Positions 1 through 13,800 of a stretch of 64,000 bases of DNA are shown piece after piece (position 1 is the first letter of the stretch; each line of letters begins with the position of its first letter). The notes under the pieces are model-generated. The model ran no database searches and was not told where the DNA came from. It saw only the letters and a program-made list of their open reading frames with translations. The translations under genes were made by a program, and so were the position numbers. The DNA is from Onchocerca volvulus (lineage: Eukaryota; Nematoda; Chromadorea; Rhabditida; Onchocercidae): the NCBI GenBank assembly GCA_000499405.2, contig HG738137.1:27215928-27279927 (forward strand), in the 5' to 3' direction.

Positions 1-1829
1 ACAAGCTTCTGCTAACGAGGTATGACCTACTTCACGATAAACCCATTCAGTACCATGCTGCTCTCTGAAATTGAAATTATAATATCTAAATATTTAAAAC
101 TACTGAAACAAACTCACACAATGCTGTCACACTGTTTGAGAATACCTGCCTCTTTTCCTTTAGAATTTATATTTTCGAATAATGTTAGAAAGCAATTTCC
201 AAAAAACTTTTGGAAAAGTAGAAGGAGAATAAGCTCACTTCACTCGCATACCTGTGCAAAACAATCTTAAATCTGAACTGCACTGACTGCCGTTTTTGAC
301 AAGTATCGACTTTAAAAAAAAATCGTACCCAAACTGTTTAGGTCCATAGAAAAGTACTTTGAAATATGTTCCAAGATGTCGTTTACCATTGATTTTCATT
401 TGATCTGCTAAGGTGAATGCTTGTTGCAACTCGGCGTATATGTTAACCAATGCCTGAAAGAAAAAATTGGGATTTTAAAAGAAATAAAATATTCTTAATG
501 AAAAGAGTTGAAATAAAGAACCTAACACCCACGAAATCTAAAACCTTGAATTTTCTCTGTGCAAGAAAAAATGAACTACCCGATAATTTTTTTGTTTTTC
601 ATATATTGGAATTGCCAAACGGCAAACGGGCCCCACTGCTTCATATCTTTCAGCCATAATTAACGTTTGAATCAATTTTTCTACTTTTGTGGTGAAAGTA
701 TCCTGAAAATCATTAGTTAGGAAACTGAAAGATTGTTGACTTTGACTTCAGCCAATTACTCATAAATTTCATGAGCTTACCAAACTGAATCCTGCTTGCT
801 GTATAATTTCTGAATCTGTATCATTTACAATTTCTTCCTTGGCTATCGTATCGTTGATGCATGCCAGTAAGTCCCAATCAATTTTCGTATATCCTGATTC
901 ATTAAATCTATGAGATTAAATTCATGCAAATATTTTTTTTTTTTTCAAAGTAGACAACAGGACATTACATGCATACCAAAAATTTTGAACTTTAAAACTA
1001 CATATAGTTACATAACAAATCTCTCGTTGTTTAAAATTAATAACTTAACTATCAGTCATTTTAAAAGATCCATAATCACCAGAAATAGATAAAGAACAAT
1101 TCTGTAAGAATAGGGAGGATGGAACTATTTGGAAAAAATCTTGGGATATTAATATATTATTTTAGGAAAAAATCGCGGGATATCTTGGGATATTCAAACA
1201 TTTCGATTCTAAATGAAGAGGAAAGCAAAGCTGAGAGAAATATATTGTGATTATATAATAATGATAATATAATTCGAATAATTTGAGTAATTTGAGCAGC
1301 TCTATAAACTATCGACAATATTCTATTTCAAAAATGAATAGTTGCTTATAGATAAAAATCTTATAAGTTGTAGAAACCATTGATGACAAGCTCTCGACCA
1401 ACGATAGCAATGACATGAGCTTCGCAAACAGCTGCTTCAGAAAACCAACGCTCACGAATGTGCGTTTCAGCAAGTGTTTCAAACCAAGCACTTCTCAGCG
1501 CTGCAGATCCTCGATAACTATCAGCCAGCTGCACATGCAAATCTGCTAATCGAATCTACAAAAAAATTAACTATAAAACAGTTCGATTTTTATAAAAAGA
1601 AAGGAATTTTAATGGATTAATAAATGAAAAACGTGTCTCTGTTTTTTAATTTTCATCTTGGAATGTTGATTAAAATGCTCTGGAAGTAGCGAGGTAATTG
1701 ATAAGCACTCAACAATCGCACAAATTAATTTTCAAAATAAATAAACTGCATAAAAAATACAGGATCATCAATAGCCTTCGCAAGAGAACCGGTTGCCGAA
1801 AGAACACCTCGCAACTGCTGGATTAATTC
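1..1829 (-). other. DOCK exons 39-44: start of DHR-2 (catalytic GEF domain), truncated by window
   Basis: Exons: 39, 1761-1829; 40, 1378-1555; 41, 781-893; 42, 580-702; 43, 329-453; 44, from 64 to beyond the edge. Landmarks: [19 protein letters not shown] (40), [20 protein letters not shown] (42), [14 protein letters not shown] (43) and [17 protein letters not shown] (44). This is DHR-2 lobe A and the start of lobe B. The nucleotide sensor loop with its catalytic Val lies outside the window, so activity cannot be judged. Confidence 0.87.
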
Positions 1830-4800
1830 CTAAACCAAAAAAAAAAACTAGAAAAAATAATGAAATTAGAAGTGTGTTATAAATAAATTAGAATTTAAAA
1901 TCAGATGCATAAGTAAATTTAGTCTTTTTCATCCTATCCGAAAACAGCTAAGAAGTAAAGAAATTACCAAACGCCAAATACAAAAAATTTGGCTTAAATT
2001 TCAAGTCAAAATAAAATAAACGAATTTGATACAGCTCCTCTGGATAGTAGTGAATGATATTGTTTTTCTTATTTCATTTCAACAAAAGCTTTAAATTCAA
2101 AATGAAACTTTAAAAAAAAAAAAAAACATACTTCTACTCCTCGTTCAAAGTATGTTAGTCTGGTTCCAGATATAGGTTTCACTAATATTTCCAAAATTTC
2201 CAGTCCGCGTTCGAAACGACTTCTACTAGTCAGAGGAACTTTTCTTCCAAGTAGTCTAGAATAAAATTTTTAAGTTATCTAAAATAATAAAAATCCAACA
2301 TGTGTCTCAGTGACTTCTTAATATTCGAAAATTTCAAATTTGAGTGAGAAGCACTGATTTAACCATAATTCCACACAACTGAAATGCTAAAAAGATTCAT
2401 CTGAAATAATCCACAATTGCAGATGCTATGATTCCCGTTCTTCCTAGAATCCAATTTCTCTCAAATACTTGAAAATGCATTGACAGTTTTGCGTATTTTA
2501 TGTTTCAGAAAATTGATCTAAAATTTATATTTTTTAATAAATATTTATTAATTAAATTTAATAGACAGTGTGCTAACCTTGCTAATGCGACGCCAGTTTG
2601 AGAACCAGGTCGACCAAGCCGCTGCAAGTTGAAGATCTTCGGAGATTTTGTTGCATTCAAGTTGGCCATAGGAAGGCGTACTGCAACATTTCTAGGATTA
2701 TCGTGCAAATTTTTATCGAAGAATTGAAATATAGAAATCCTTGAACTTCCGGTAAGCTAAGGAATTCTTGTTATGTATTCGCAAAGACCGCATCTGATAG
2801 CTTAATTAGAAAGGATAGATTATTACTATTGACAATCAATAACAGGAGGCAAGTTATATAATATAGTAGTCTTTTTCAAAAAATGAAAGTTTCATGATTA
2901 CTAAGTTTCAACAAAGTTTTTCATGTTTCAAGACAGATTCCTGATAATACACATTGAAAAAAACCTGTTTTTGAGGTGCAATCGTAACCATTTCTAAGAA
3001 TAAGATGCAATAGTGCTACAGCGGCACTTTGTATTTTCGGAAGTCGACTGTTCATCTGGAGCAAAAGTGATTCGATCAGTAGAGCTAAGCCATCCAGAGG
3101 ACCAGTTTGGAAAAGCTGCATGCGGAACTATAATTACGAAATTTATTTCTTCTTTATTTTGAATTTGAAATATAAACTTATAAGAATTCATTTTAATGTT
3201 ATCACTCCTAATAAATGCTCTATCTATAACTATGAGCACTAAAACTTTTCACGTTTGTATTACGATGTATTGGAACTGAAAAGTGAAAAAACATACCGAT
3301 TTTAATTTTCTAAAATTATGAATAGCAGAATAAACCTAGACTTTTAAATACAATGATTTAAGCAAAAGAAACATTAAATGAATATCTAATGATCATAGAA
3401 ATGATGTCATTGATTTCTAATCAATTTTCCATGTCTTTCTGAATTAATAAATTTCATAGCACTAGTGAAAGTCTCTCATTGACAATCAACTGAAAACTTA
3501 CCAGACCAACAAAAACAGCGAGTGCATCGAGGGTGTGATGTCGCACAGCTTCTGGCCAAAAATCATCCAACAGTAATAACAGCAGACGAAGCAGTAGATA
3601 AAAGCTTTTACTTCCTTCTGGATTCGTTGCATTTTTAATGACATTCTTAAATAAATGATTGTTCCAAACAAAATGTCGAGAAAAATTTTTGCATCAGCTA
3701 TTGTTTATCCTGTTGATTGTGAAAAAAGTTCAAAATTATTAAGAAAATTTCTATTTAAGGCCATTACGATTCTATTTTTACCTTCACTAACACTTTACTT
3801 GCCTGTTAAATATGTTCTTCTCTATATTACAGCAAAACATGAGCGTGGAAATTCTTATTTAGAAATGATACATAAAAAATATTTTGACAATAACAATTAA
3901 ATATTGAAAAAAAGCTTACCGAAACATGTTGAGCTAAAACTTGCACAGTTTCTAAAACAATCAAAGCTACTTCTTGAGTCAAATTTGATTCTTGCAGCAC
4001 GCTAAATGGTGTTGCGTCCTCTATGTCAGTTTCAATACAAGGTTTTGACGACAACGGATCTGAAACAACTGAAAAATCTCGCTTTAATTGCTATTTCTTA
4101 TTATTATTTTACCTTAGTAAAGTTCAGTATATATAATGTAATGTAATCGATAGAGATTGATAAATATCGATCCGATACAAATGAAAAATATTTGGAAATG
4201 CCCTAACTTAGCCCTGGAAATTAATAACAGAGCCGAACTACATTCATAAGGATTAAAACCAAGTAAACTACTAAAAAGAATGAATATCCATTCACCTGTT
4301 CCAAGGGAACCAAAGTCGCTCGATACTGAGGTGCGACTATCTATTGTAGTCGAATTGGTACCTATCGTTCCAACGGAAGAATTGGAATGTGGTAGAATCA
4401 CTAGCGTTTTTGTACCCCGTATTCTATAAACTCTAATTTATTTATTCAACCAGTTCTCCTCAAATCACATTATGAGATTTTTGATAATAGTCTATAAAAA
4501 AATAATAAAACTGCATCAATGGTCAAAAGAGATGAGCCTCAAAGCAGATATGCCTTCTTTTTTAAAGGAATACTTTTTTTTTTCAGATTATTTTGATACG
4601 CATCCGATCACTACATAATAACAAGAGAAACAGCATTCAAAGATCGATAAATGACTGAATAAAATTACTAATAAGCTAATAAAAACTTAGATTTAGAGTT
4701 TCTGAAAAAAAAAAAAAAAACATGTGAGGATTTACTTGTTCGAAGTTCGTTGCATAGTGGAATTTTTGCCGTGATATCTAAAGAAATCGAGAGCAATACG

Positions 4801-7800
4801 TAACAAAGAGATGAAAGTACTCAATGAACCATTTGATTCATAACGAGATATCATTGCAGCTAGGATTGTACGTGGCAGAAAATGTAATAAGTAAAGAGTA
4901 CATAACATCAAATCTCGCGATTCAACCTAAAAACTTAAAGACTTGATTTTGAAAAATCATCTTGTGCGCACTAGTTTTTGGCATAATAAACATTTATGAA
5001 GATGTAAAATTTGAACCTCAGTCAGCAAGCATAAAACAATCTTGCAAATGCAACTTTTCATTCTAATGAAACAAATTAAGAATGAGCAATTTCATTCCAA
5101 TGAAAAAATAAAAAACCAGTAAAATAAAGAAAGCAAACAAAAATTCCATATTCCTGTCCATTGGATATTTATTATTGCAATTAATTATGATGTCTATAAA
5201 AATTCGTTAGACTGGAAAATCTACAAAAAAATATGATGACCCATCGCTTATTAAAACTAATTCTCGCTTATCAAAAAAAAATTGAATTAACTTTTTTTTT
5301 TGATAAATTTTGAATCTACTGTCATGAATATTTAAAAATTGAGTCTTGTATATATATGAAAAACAGCAAACATACTCGATCTAGTTTTTCCATTAAACCG
5401 GCGATGCATGGTACAGAAGAAGGTGGACTGACTTTTTCTACGTAAGACTGATACGAGCACCCACTTTTCAGTGAACATCCCATTTTAGGTAACAATCCAT
5501 GTGATGGTAAAGATAAAGATCGATCTGAAGATGAAAAACGAATAAACTGTAGAAGATAAGCAAAAGAATATGAAAAAGTTGATGTTTAAAATTTTACGGA
5601 TCTTATATTCTCTTCAAAACGATCTTTATCATCGGCAGTACCGATTGTCTTTTCATTAGAAAAAAAAATAGTTTGAAATAAAAAGATTAATTATGCATTT
5701 AAGGACAAAGCGACGAACAACTATCATGAGAAAAAAAAATCTAAAGAAAGTCGAAAGGATTATTAAGTCGAATTTTTGTTTTCACTAAGGATTAAAATTA
5801 ATTAAACTGCGTTATTTTCATTTTTTTAATCAATAAACAAAATTTAAAATAAAATATTGTACCAGTAGTAGTAGGACCGTTGGGTGAAAAACTCTGTGTA
5901 TCTATTTTAGCAGCTGATTCAAATTCTGCCACATTATCAAGTACTAAACTGATCAGTGGAGAATACAGTGTAGCAATACAACTTTGAGCACTCTGAAAAA
6001 GTATGTTTTTGTTCAGGATTTGAAGAAATGCAAATTTATTCAACATTACTCAATTAATAAATTATTTGAAAAACTTAGAATTCTGATTTCTTCTTTCTGA
6101 TTGTTATGAATAAATACTTCTTAGTGTATATTTCAAAATCCTTTATTTTTCTCCGCATTGTTCATTATTCACTGAGAATTGATAATAAATTTTTATGTTA
6201 AACAGACCGGTATATTTCATTTTTTTCTTTTTGCCTAAGACAAAAAAGACAAAGAAGAAAATTAATTCAGAGTGTAAATAGTAATTTAATTAAAATAAAT
6301 TTTTAAAAGCCGATAACAGAATTTGCTTACAGTATCCATGTACCGTTTATCACTAGCATGCTTTGCAAACAAGTTTCTTAATAATGCAACCACTCTTCGT
6401 CGATAATCACGCGGTTCACGAAGTGATGCATTCAGTTCTTGATAGAGTAAGCCAATCGGAAAGTGATGTTTGCAATATGAAGCAGATAGGATGAATTCGT
6501 CCGAACATCGATTGTCTGCAAATTAATTTTTAAAGAATATATCTCCAGATTTCCATGTGCAAAAATTTTACAAAAGATTGTCTATAATGAAGAGATTACA
6601 ATGCTTAATTTAACAAATCCAAGATTCCGATTTTGAATTTTGATAAATACCATTTTTTAATATTATCAGACAGAAATTCTCCAATACTAAGTACGAAATA
6701 AAACATATTTTCCCTACCTTATAATGTAAACTTTCAAACTCTTTCATTTAAATTACTTGATAATTAGGTACGGTGCTTAAAAAAATACGAAAAAATACAT
6801 TAAAATAATTTGATATAACCAAAATTCCTGAAAAACAAACTTACAACAACTGTGGTCATTCCCACTACTAGCGTTTATCGGAGACGAAAAAAATTTCGAA
6901 AATAAATTGGTGAGCAAACTGGTATTAGTGTTCGTGACTATAAATAGAGTGAAATGAGTTCGCCGAATCAAGTAAACAGAATACCGCACATCAACTTATT
7001 TGAATCAATATATAATTTTCTCGAATCCTTTCTTTCCTTTTCCTCCAGTTTCACAAAATTTTACATAAGCACTACGTGTGAAATGAGTTTACTGTTAAAT
7101 GGTGAAAAACATAACAAAAAACAACGTTTATAAAATTGGAAAAATATTTGCTACTAAAATGTCATCCTCACATGCCAAGAAGATACTTACATATGTTATC
7201 TGTACTTGTACTATTTTTCCTGAAAATATTTCCGGAAACATCGCATACAAGAGGTAAACATAGTGGTATCCAGTGCTCATGACTGCTAAGTATATGCAAA
7301 AATTCCAATTTATAATTAAGGATGGTCTGAAAACAATGTAGATTTAGTTCTGAATTTAACAAACTGTATTTTGATTTTCAACTGATTCAAACAAACTGCA
7401 CAAAAGAATATTAATTAAATTGCAAGAAAAGCTCATATTTAATTTTACTAAATTCCACGCCATTCATTACAATTCTCGGCGGTGGCGCAACTATATACCA
7501 CATATAAGAGGAAAACAAAAATTTCTTCATATACACATAATAATATTTGTTTTGAAAAACTTCTACCAGCTCAAGCTAATTGCTGGATAATAATATGATC
7601 TTCTTCTATTCATTCACATCACAAAGATATATCTAAACTAAAAAATTATTTAATTAATTTGAGGAATAGATGTACCCTTGAACAACTTTCATCCATATTT
7701 TCAACAATACTATGTATCCAGGAAAATACTGATCCCCGATTCATAAAACTCAAGCAGTACTGAAATTCAAAACACACTGAATTTAGTAGCGATTCAAACA

Positions 7801-10800
7801 GTCCAAAATTTAAATAATATAAAAACTTAGTAATCATTCAAATAAGATATTTTTTATGACCTGTTACTATTTTAAAAATATTCATTAATTGAACATTTGT
7901 TAAAATATTACCCTCAAAAAATAAGCTATAGCTGAATTTGCCAATCGACATTCGTCAGGAATATCTCGGTGTTTTGCTATGATAAGGGGTACAACCTTAT
8001 CAATTAAAAGCTCAATTCTATACAGCAGTTCTTGTGAAAAACGATTCTCTCTTGATACCTAAATATTAATAAAACTTTTTTAATAAAAATTACGACAAAA
8101 TGCGCAAATTTTTCTTTTCCCAAATTAACATGATTATATTGTTTATATGTATTTTAAAAAAATCAAACCTTATACAAACCAACATCAAGCAACCATAATG
8201 CCATACTCTTCACAACAATAACTAAAAGGAACCAAAATTGTCGGAATATTGCCGCAAGTGAGTCATTATCTGCTTGAATAGAGACAATCTTAAAAAAAGC
8301 ATTTTTTGAAGAAATTTTTTTAAAAACTTCTTATGAAAAAACTCAAAATTTGTAGAAATGTTGCTATGAAAATAATCCATGAATCAAGCAATGTCTTGTT
8401 TAAATAGTAAATCAAATGAAACAAGTTTGTAATATGCAAACAATCTCAGTTGATAAAGCAAAACAAAATTCAAGAAACGGAGAATTTACATGCGAAGTAA
8501 TGTGCTTGCATAAAGCTGAATGTACAGTTTCATCTTCAGAATTTGATTTGCTTTTCACTGCTGGTGATTGGAAATAATAAATAACAAATGTACGCAAAAG
8601 ATGATTTTGACCTGATGCGGAAATTTTATCAATAATACCAATCAGCGTACTATAAATGGCAATTAATAAATGATGCACAAATTCAATACTATGTTGTAAA
8701 CTTCAAGAACATTCTCTCTAAAAAAAAGTAAAGTTCTCGAAAGGATCCATTTATTCGCAAAATTAAGAAATCAAATTATTCTTGAGTTTCACTTCAACTA
8801 CTGATTATACTTGTCGGGATTTTAAAGTGACCATAGATTTGTAAACCAAGAGGTATAAGAAAAAATAATATTAACTATCCCCAAATTGCGATAAAATCAT
8901 TTCCAGTTATTTATATATCAAGAATATTTGAAGAACAAACCCCAAAATACTCAAAGCCATTTCATCAGTAGGCGAACATGGCAACAACATACATAACTGA
9001 TTTAAGGTTACTGGCAAGAATGGAATGATTCTCCCAATTTCGATTTCCAACAGATTCTATAAATTTGATAAAATAATAAAAGTCATGAATGTCGTATTAT
9101 TTCGAGTACTTTCCGTTCATTTTGCCTGAAACCAAAAATAAATTTCGAATTGCATTATCTATACCTCCGTGTTTCTATTTTACTCAAATTTTCAAATGTG
9201 AAGAAGTTAAATTTTTGCAAAACATGTGAAAGAAAAAGATTTCATAGCAATTATTGCAGTTCCATTCTTTCCTTTTGTAATAAATTATATAAAATCTAAA
9301 AAAAAAAAGAAAAAAAAACTTAACCTTTGAAAACTCATCAGAAAATAAGTAGAAAATCAACTAGCTGCATGACAAATACAAGAATTATTTCATTACACAG
9401 TCCTACTGTATCATATCAAAGACGATAAAGACTTCACCCGCATACAGGAAATTTGAAAGTATCACTTAAAGGTGAGAGTTTTTTTTAATAAGTTTAAGGC
9501 GAATAAAGTAGCAACTTTTTCCTCCTTCTATAAAAATTATTTTATTATAAATACCAAGAATATGGGGCCTACAGATCATTAAAAAATATGCCCTTTTCTC
9601 AGAGGTAGAATCTGAACATGGAAGACAAAACTGTGCATAGTCTTCTCATAGAACTCATCACGCCTACTGTTAAATCATTTCGTTCAATTTATCTAATGGA
9701 TGATCTATCATTGATTTATTATAATTATTCTAAATCCGAAAGAGAAAAACAAGTATACGAAAAACTAGAAAAAGCCATTCATTGTTTGCAATAAACTGTG
9801 TTATCATATATGGAATAAATAAATACATGTATAGATAGGATGAAGAAATTAAGTGATAAAAAGTATTATTTGGTCCATCATGAAGCAAATAATAAAAAGC
9901 TCTTTAATAGTAAACATAAAAGAGACAAAAGAAAGAAAAAAATCAATATATTCCTGTCACATGTTAGGCTAAATATCTAAATCATTTTTTCAATGCTAAT
10001 ATCAATTAAAATTTTTTAGTTCTTAACGTCACGACTTCGATTTCGCTAAGATATTATCTAATATTAAGTCGCTCAGACTATAAGTAATGATTATACATTC
10101 TTTAATTTTGGACAAAACCATATGAACTAATCCTCACCTCGATTTTTTGTACTACATTATGCCAAAATTTTTCCTCTGAAACTTCACAATTTTCGATAGA
10201 TGGTGAACAGGAACGTGTGACCGCTAATGAGGGAAGTGCCGACGGTATATTGCTAACTGGCGAAACTGAACTTGGCGGAGTGGACCACTAGAATAGTGAA
10301 ATATGATTTTTAGCAAATTTGCATCTCAAAATAAACAAAATAACAAAAATATCCCCTGATAATCAAATAACAAATTTAACTGTCAGTTTGAATAAGCTAA
10401 TAATTCGGTAAATTGAACAAGTACGAACTGGCAGGAAATAAGATTCGATTATTACTTGAAAAGATCAATTCAGGAGGAATTTAAAATCGAAATCCATTGT
10501 ATTAACTCGATAAACTATGCGATTTTCAATAATTAGCTTTTTTCAAAAATTCGGAAAAATTAGAATTTCAATGGTTGCAGAAATGTTAGAGTGAAAACTC
10601 TAATTATATTTGTGTGTAAATATTAAAAAACATGTTTCCAATAAAATAATAGATGGATGAAAAATATTAAGAAATAAAAATAAAAAAAAAAAAGCAGATT
10701 TAATAATTTTTAGTTCCTGAGATAAACTGCAAATATTAGTAAAAATCTAACATAAAAGATGGAGAATGTCGGCATAAGCAAGTAAACGAAGAAAACCTGT

Positions 10801-13800
10801 TGATAATATATTACTGTTAAATAAGAAATATAAAAAAAGAATGTAGCGTTTATCTTTAAAATAATCTAACTACCGAAAATCTAAACTGCCAAAGATTACT
10901 ACAAGATCGCATATGAATTACGCTACTAGCATGAGCGTTGTGCTGAATGATCTAACAAAAAATAGTAATTACTATACTGAATAATATTTTCTTTCTTCCA
11001 GTTTTAACTTTCTATCTTGCTTCGGAATAGCAAAACTAAATTTAGGATAATAAACTAACTTTAGTTTTTAACGATGCATCGCCAATAACACCCGCATGTT
11101 GAAGCTTCTGGCAACTTTGAAAGAATGCTTGCAACTTCTTTTCTGTTGTAAATGCTGAAGAAACAAGTCGCAAACGTACACGGAATAACTGTTTGCCATT
11201 ATCTACCCAACGGATATCTGGTCCAGTATGCTGTATAAAATTAAATGGATTAAAAAAGAAAAGTGAAATAAATTGAATAGATTTATATTATAAGCACTGG
11301 TGAGATGAAACAAGTGGAGTAGATGAAAAATAATTCCAATATTAAAGAAGAAAGCTAAAATTATATTCTTCCCTAATAATGCAATGTTCGAACCGAAATG
11401 ACAACATATCATATTAGGAATGACTTGCCCCTTTTCCAAATCCTAATAATTGGTGATTTATATAACCGTATGGCAAATCGGTTGCCACTGATAAAGCAAA
11501 CTCCTGATCATCGCGTTCGATTATCAAATGATTTTTCTTTAATAAAGGCAACCATGCATATCCAATAGGACTATCAGAATTCTAAAATTCAAAAAACATT
11601 TCATCGAAATTTCTTACAAAATATAATTCCAAGAGCAGTTGCTGTTCAATCCTTACAAAAGATATCAGTAAAGAGTATCAAAAAGGAATGAAAGTGAATA
11701 AAGTTCCAAATTTTTTTCTGAAGCAATAACTTCATAGTGAGTAAAAATTAATCAGTGATAAACAGAGAACCTCATTCTGACTTTTGTTTGAAGCAGTGCC
11801 TGCAACTGATACATGGCTAAATGAAAATAACAAATGATCGGCAGTATCTAAAGAAACTGGAAGCTGGATTTTTATCTGAAAACGATATTCAAATAAAACC
11901 ATATCTTGTAATTTTTAAAATCGAAGAAGATAACAGAATGTATTAGAATGTAAAATTAGAAACGTCTCGCATGACATATTAACTATGTATGATGAAAATA
12001 AAAAATTTATATGTAATTCCTATTATTTTAGAGTGTTAAGTTAATAAGTTTTTAATAAGTAAATCCGAGCAAACAAAAGATATTACTGACTGCTCATCAA
12101 AGGATTGTTAATTTGCAGTTAAAAATACCTCATCACTAAAGACTGGATTTTGCTCGTGATATTGTACTGAGCAACGCATACTATGTACAAATGGTGTAGG
12201 TGACGCAAATCGATTGTAAATGACCTAAAATTAGAAGTCGATCAAACGACTCATTACATTCTACTTTAATTAAATAAGCTTGCGTATATTAAAGATCATG
12301 TCAACATTATATCGTAAAACCTTCAACCCATTGAAAAGATTGATATAAACTGTATTTTAAAAAAAACCAAACTGTTTGAGTTTTCGAATGATTTATAGTC
12401 ATAATTATCCGATTCATACTTTCCGTTCCACCTTTTTATTTCCATAACTTTATTTCATACTATTTACTTAATTTAAAAAGATCTAAAAATAAAAACATAC
12501 TTGAGACATGTCTTCTTTTCTGGATGTGGAAATAAAACGCACAGTACACACAATATTACGTGCTTTATTAAACGTTTTCTGGCCATCATACTTGAGTGTT
12601 AATGGATAAACATAGAGTAAATTGAAAAAACTCGTATGCGGTTCGACAGCAAAATCGTTAAAAGATTGGGCTTCATAACAAGCCGATACAAGACTATCTG
12701 ATGCTGCGTTCCATGGACGAACAGGCATAAAACTCGAATTTATACGCACTGAAATATGACCTTAAAACATATAGAAATTACATGAATATTACTATTTATA
12801 TTGGAAAAGATCAAAAAGTACAAACTTGATAGCTCGGATGCTTTTGGCGAGAAGTCGATGTTCATAGTGACAGTTGCCGCCGGTAATTGTGTTAATTTCC
12901 CAGATTTTTCGATTCTGAAATGAAAATAGCCCAAGCAAGTTTTTTTTTTTTTAATTTTCAAGTCTTTAAAATCGCATACTGCACAAACAGAACTAACCGT
13001 CCAAAGTCAATGAGAATTTTTTGCAAATCGCCATCACCTAATTTATTCCCTTCACAACGATACAGCTGCATTTTATTTGACAGTTTCGCTCCACAACCTG
13101 ACATTTCTTGAAACACAGGTCTGAATATAATGTTTATCGTAATAAGTAATAATTAAATTCGTATCAAAAATAATTATCATGAAAATAATATCAAGTGTTT
13201 GGTATCTCTATATCAAATATCAATTACACACTTTTTAAATACCAGCAATACTAGAAAGCAAAGCAATCTTATCACGTTTACAAGAAGATATGGATGATCG
13301 ATGAATCAAATGGAATAAGATGACTCAAGATAAACTAAAAAATTTCTGACCCATCTACATACACCTGTTTGGGGTTTTGCAAATTTGACAATGAAAAGAT
13401 ATCAACTGGGTCGGCACGAAAGAATTATGCTTTAGATGATCTATATATCAAACAAGGAACTTTCTCATTACAAATAACAAACCTTGCAGCCCAAGCAAAA
13501 GGCATTCTGTCTTGAGTAGCTTTCGAATACGCCTGTTGTATTATTTTTTGCAATTTTGCAACACCTTTTAGATCACTTGCTATTTTCATGTACATTTCTG
13601 CCGATGTGTCGATTGAAAGTAGTCGATCAACACGAACAATTAAGTAAATGTCAGGATGTGGTTTGGAAATTGAATACATAACCTGTAATTTTTTCTTCAG
13701 AAACTAAACAATAACAGTCAATAATATTAAGAAGTAGTCATAATGATAAGTGATGAGCACAATATAGTTAAGGAGAACGATAAACAAGTTGTGAAGAGAA

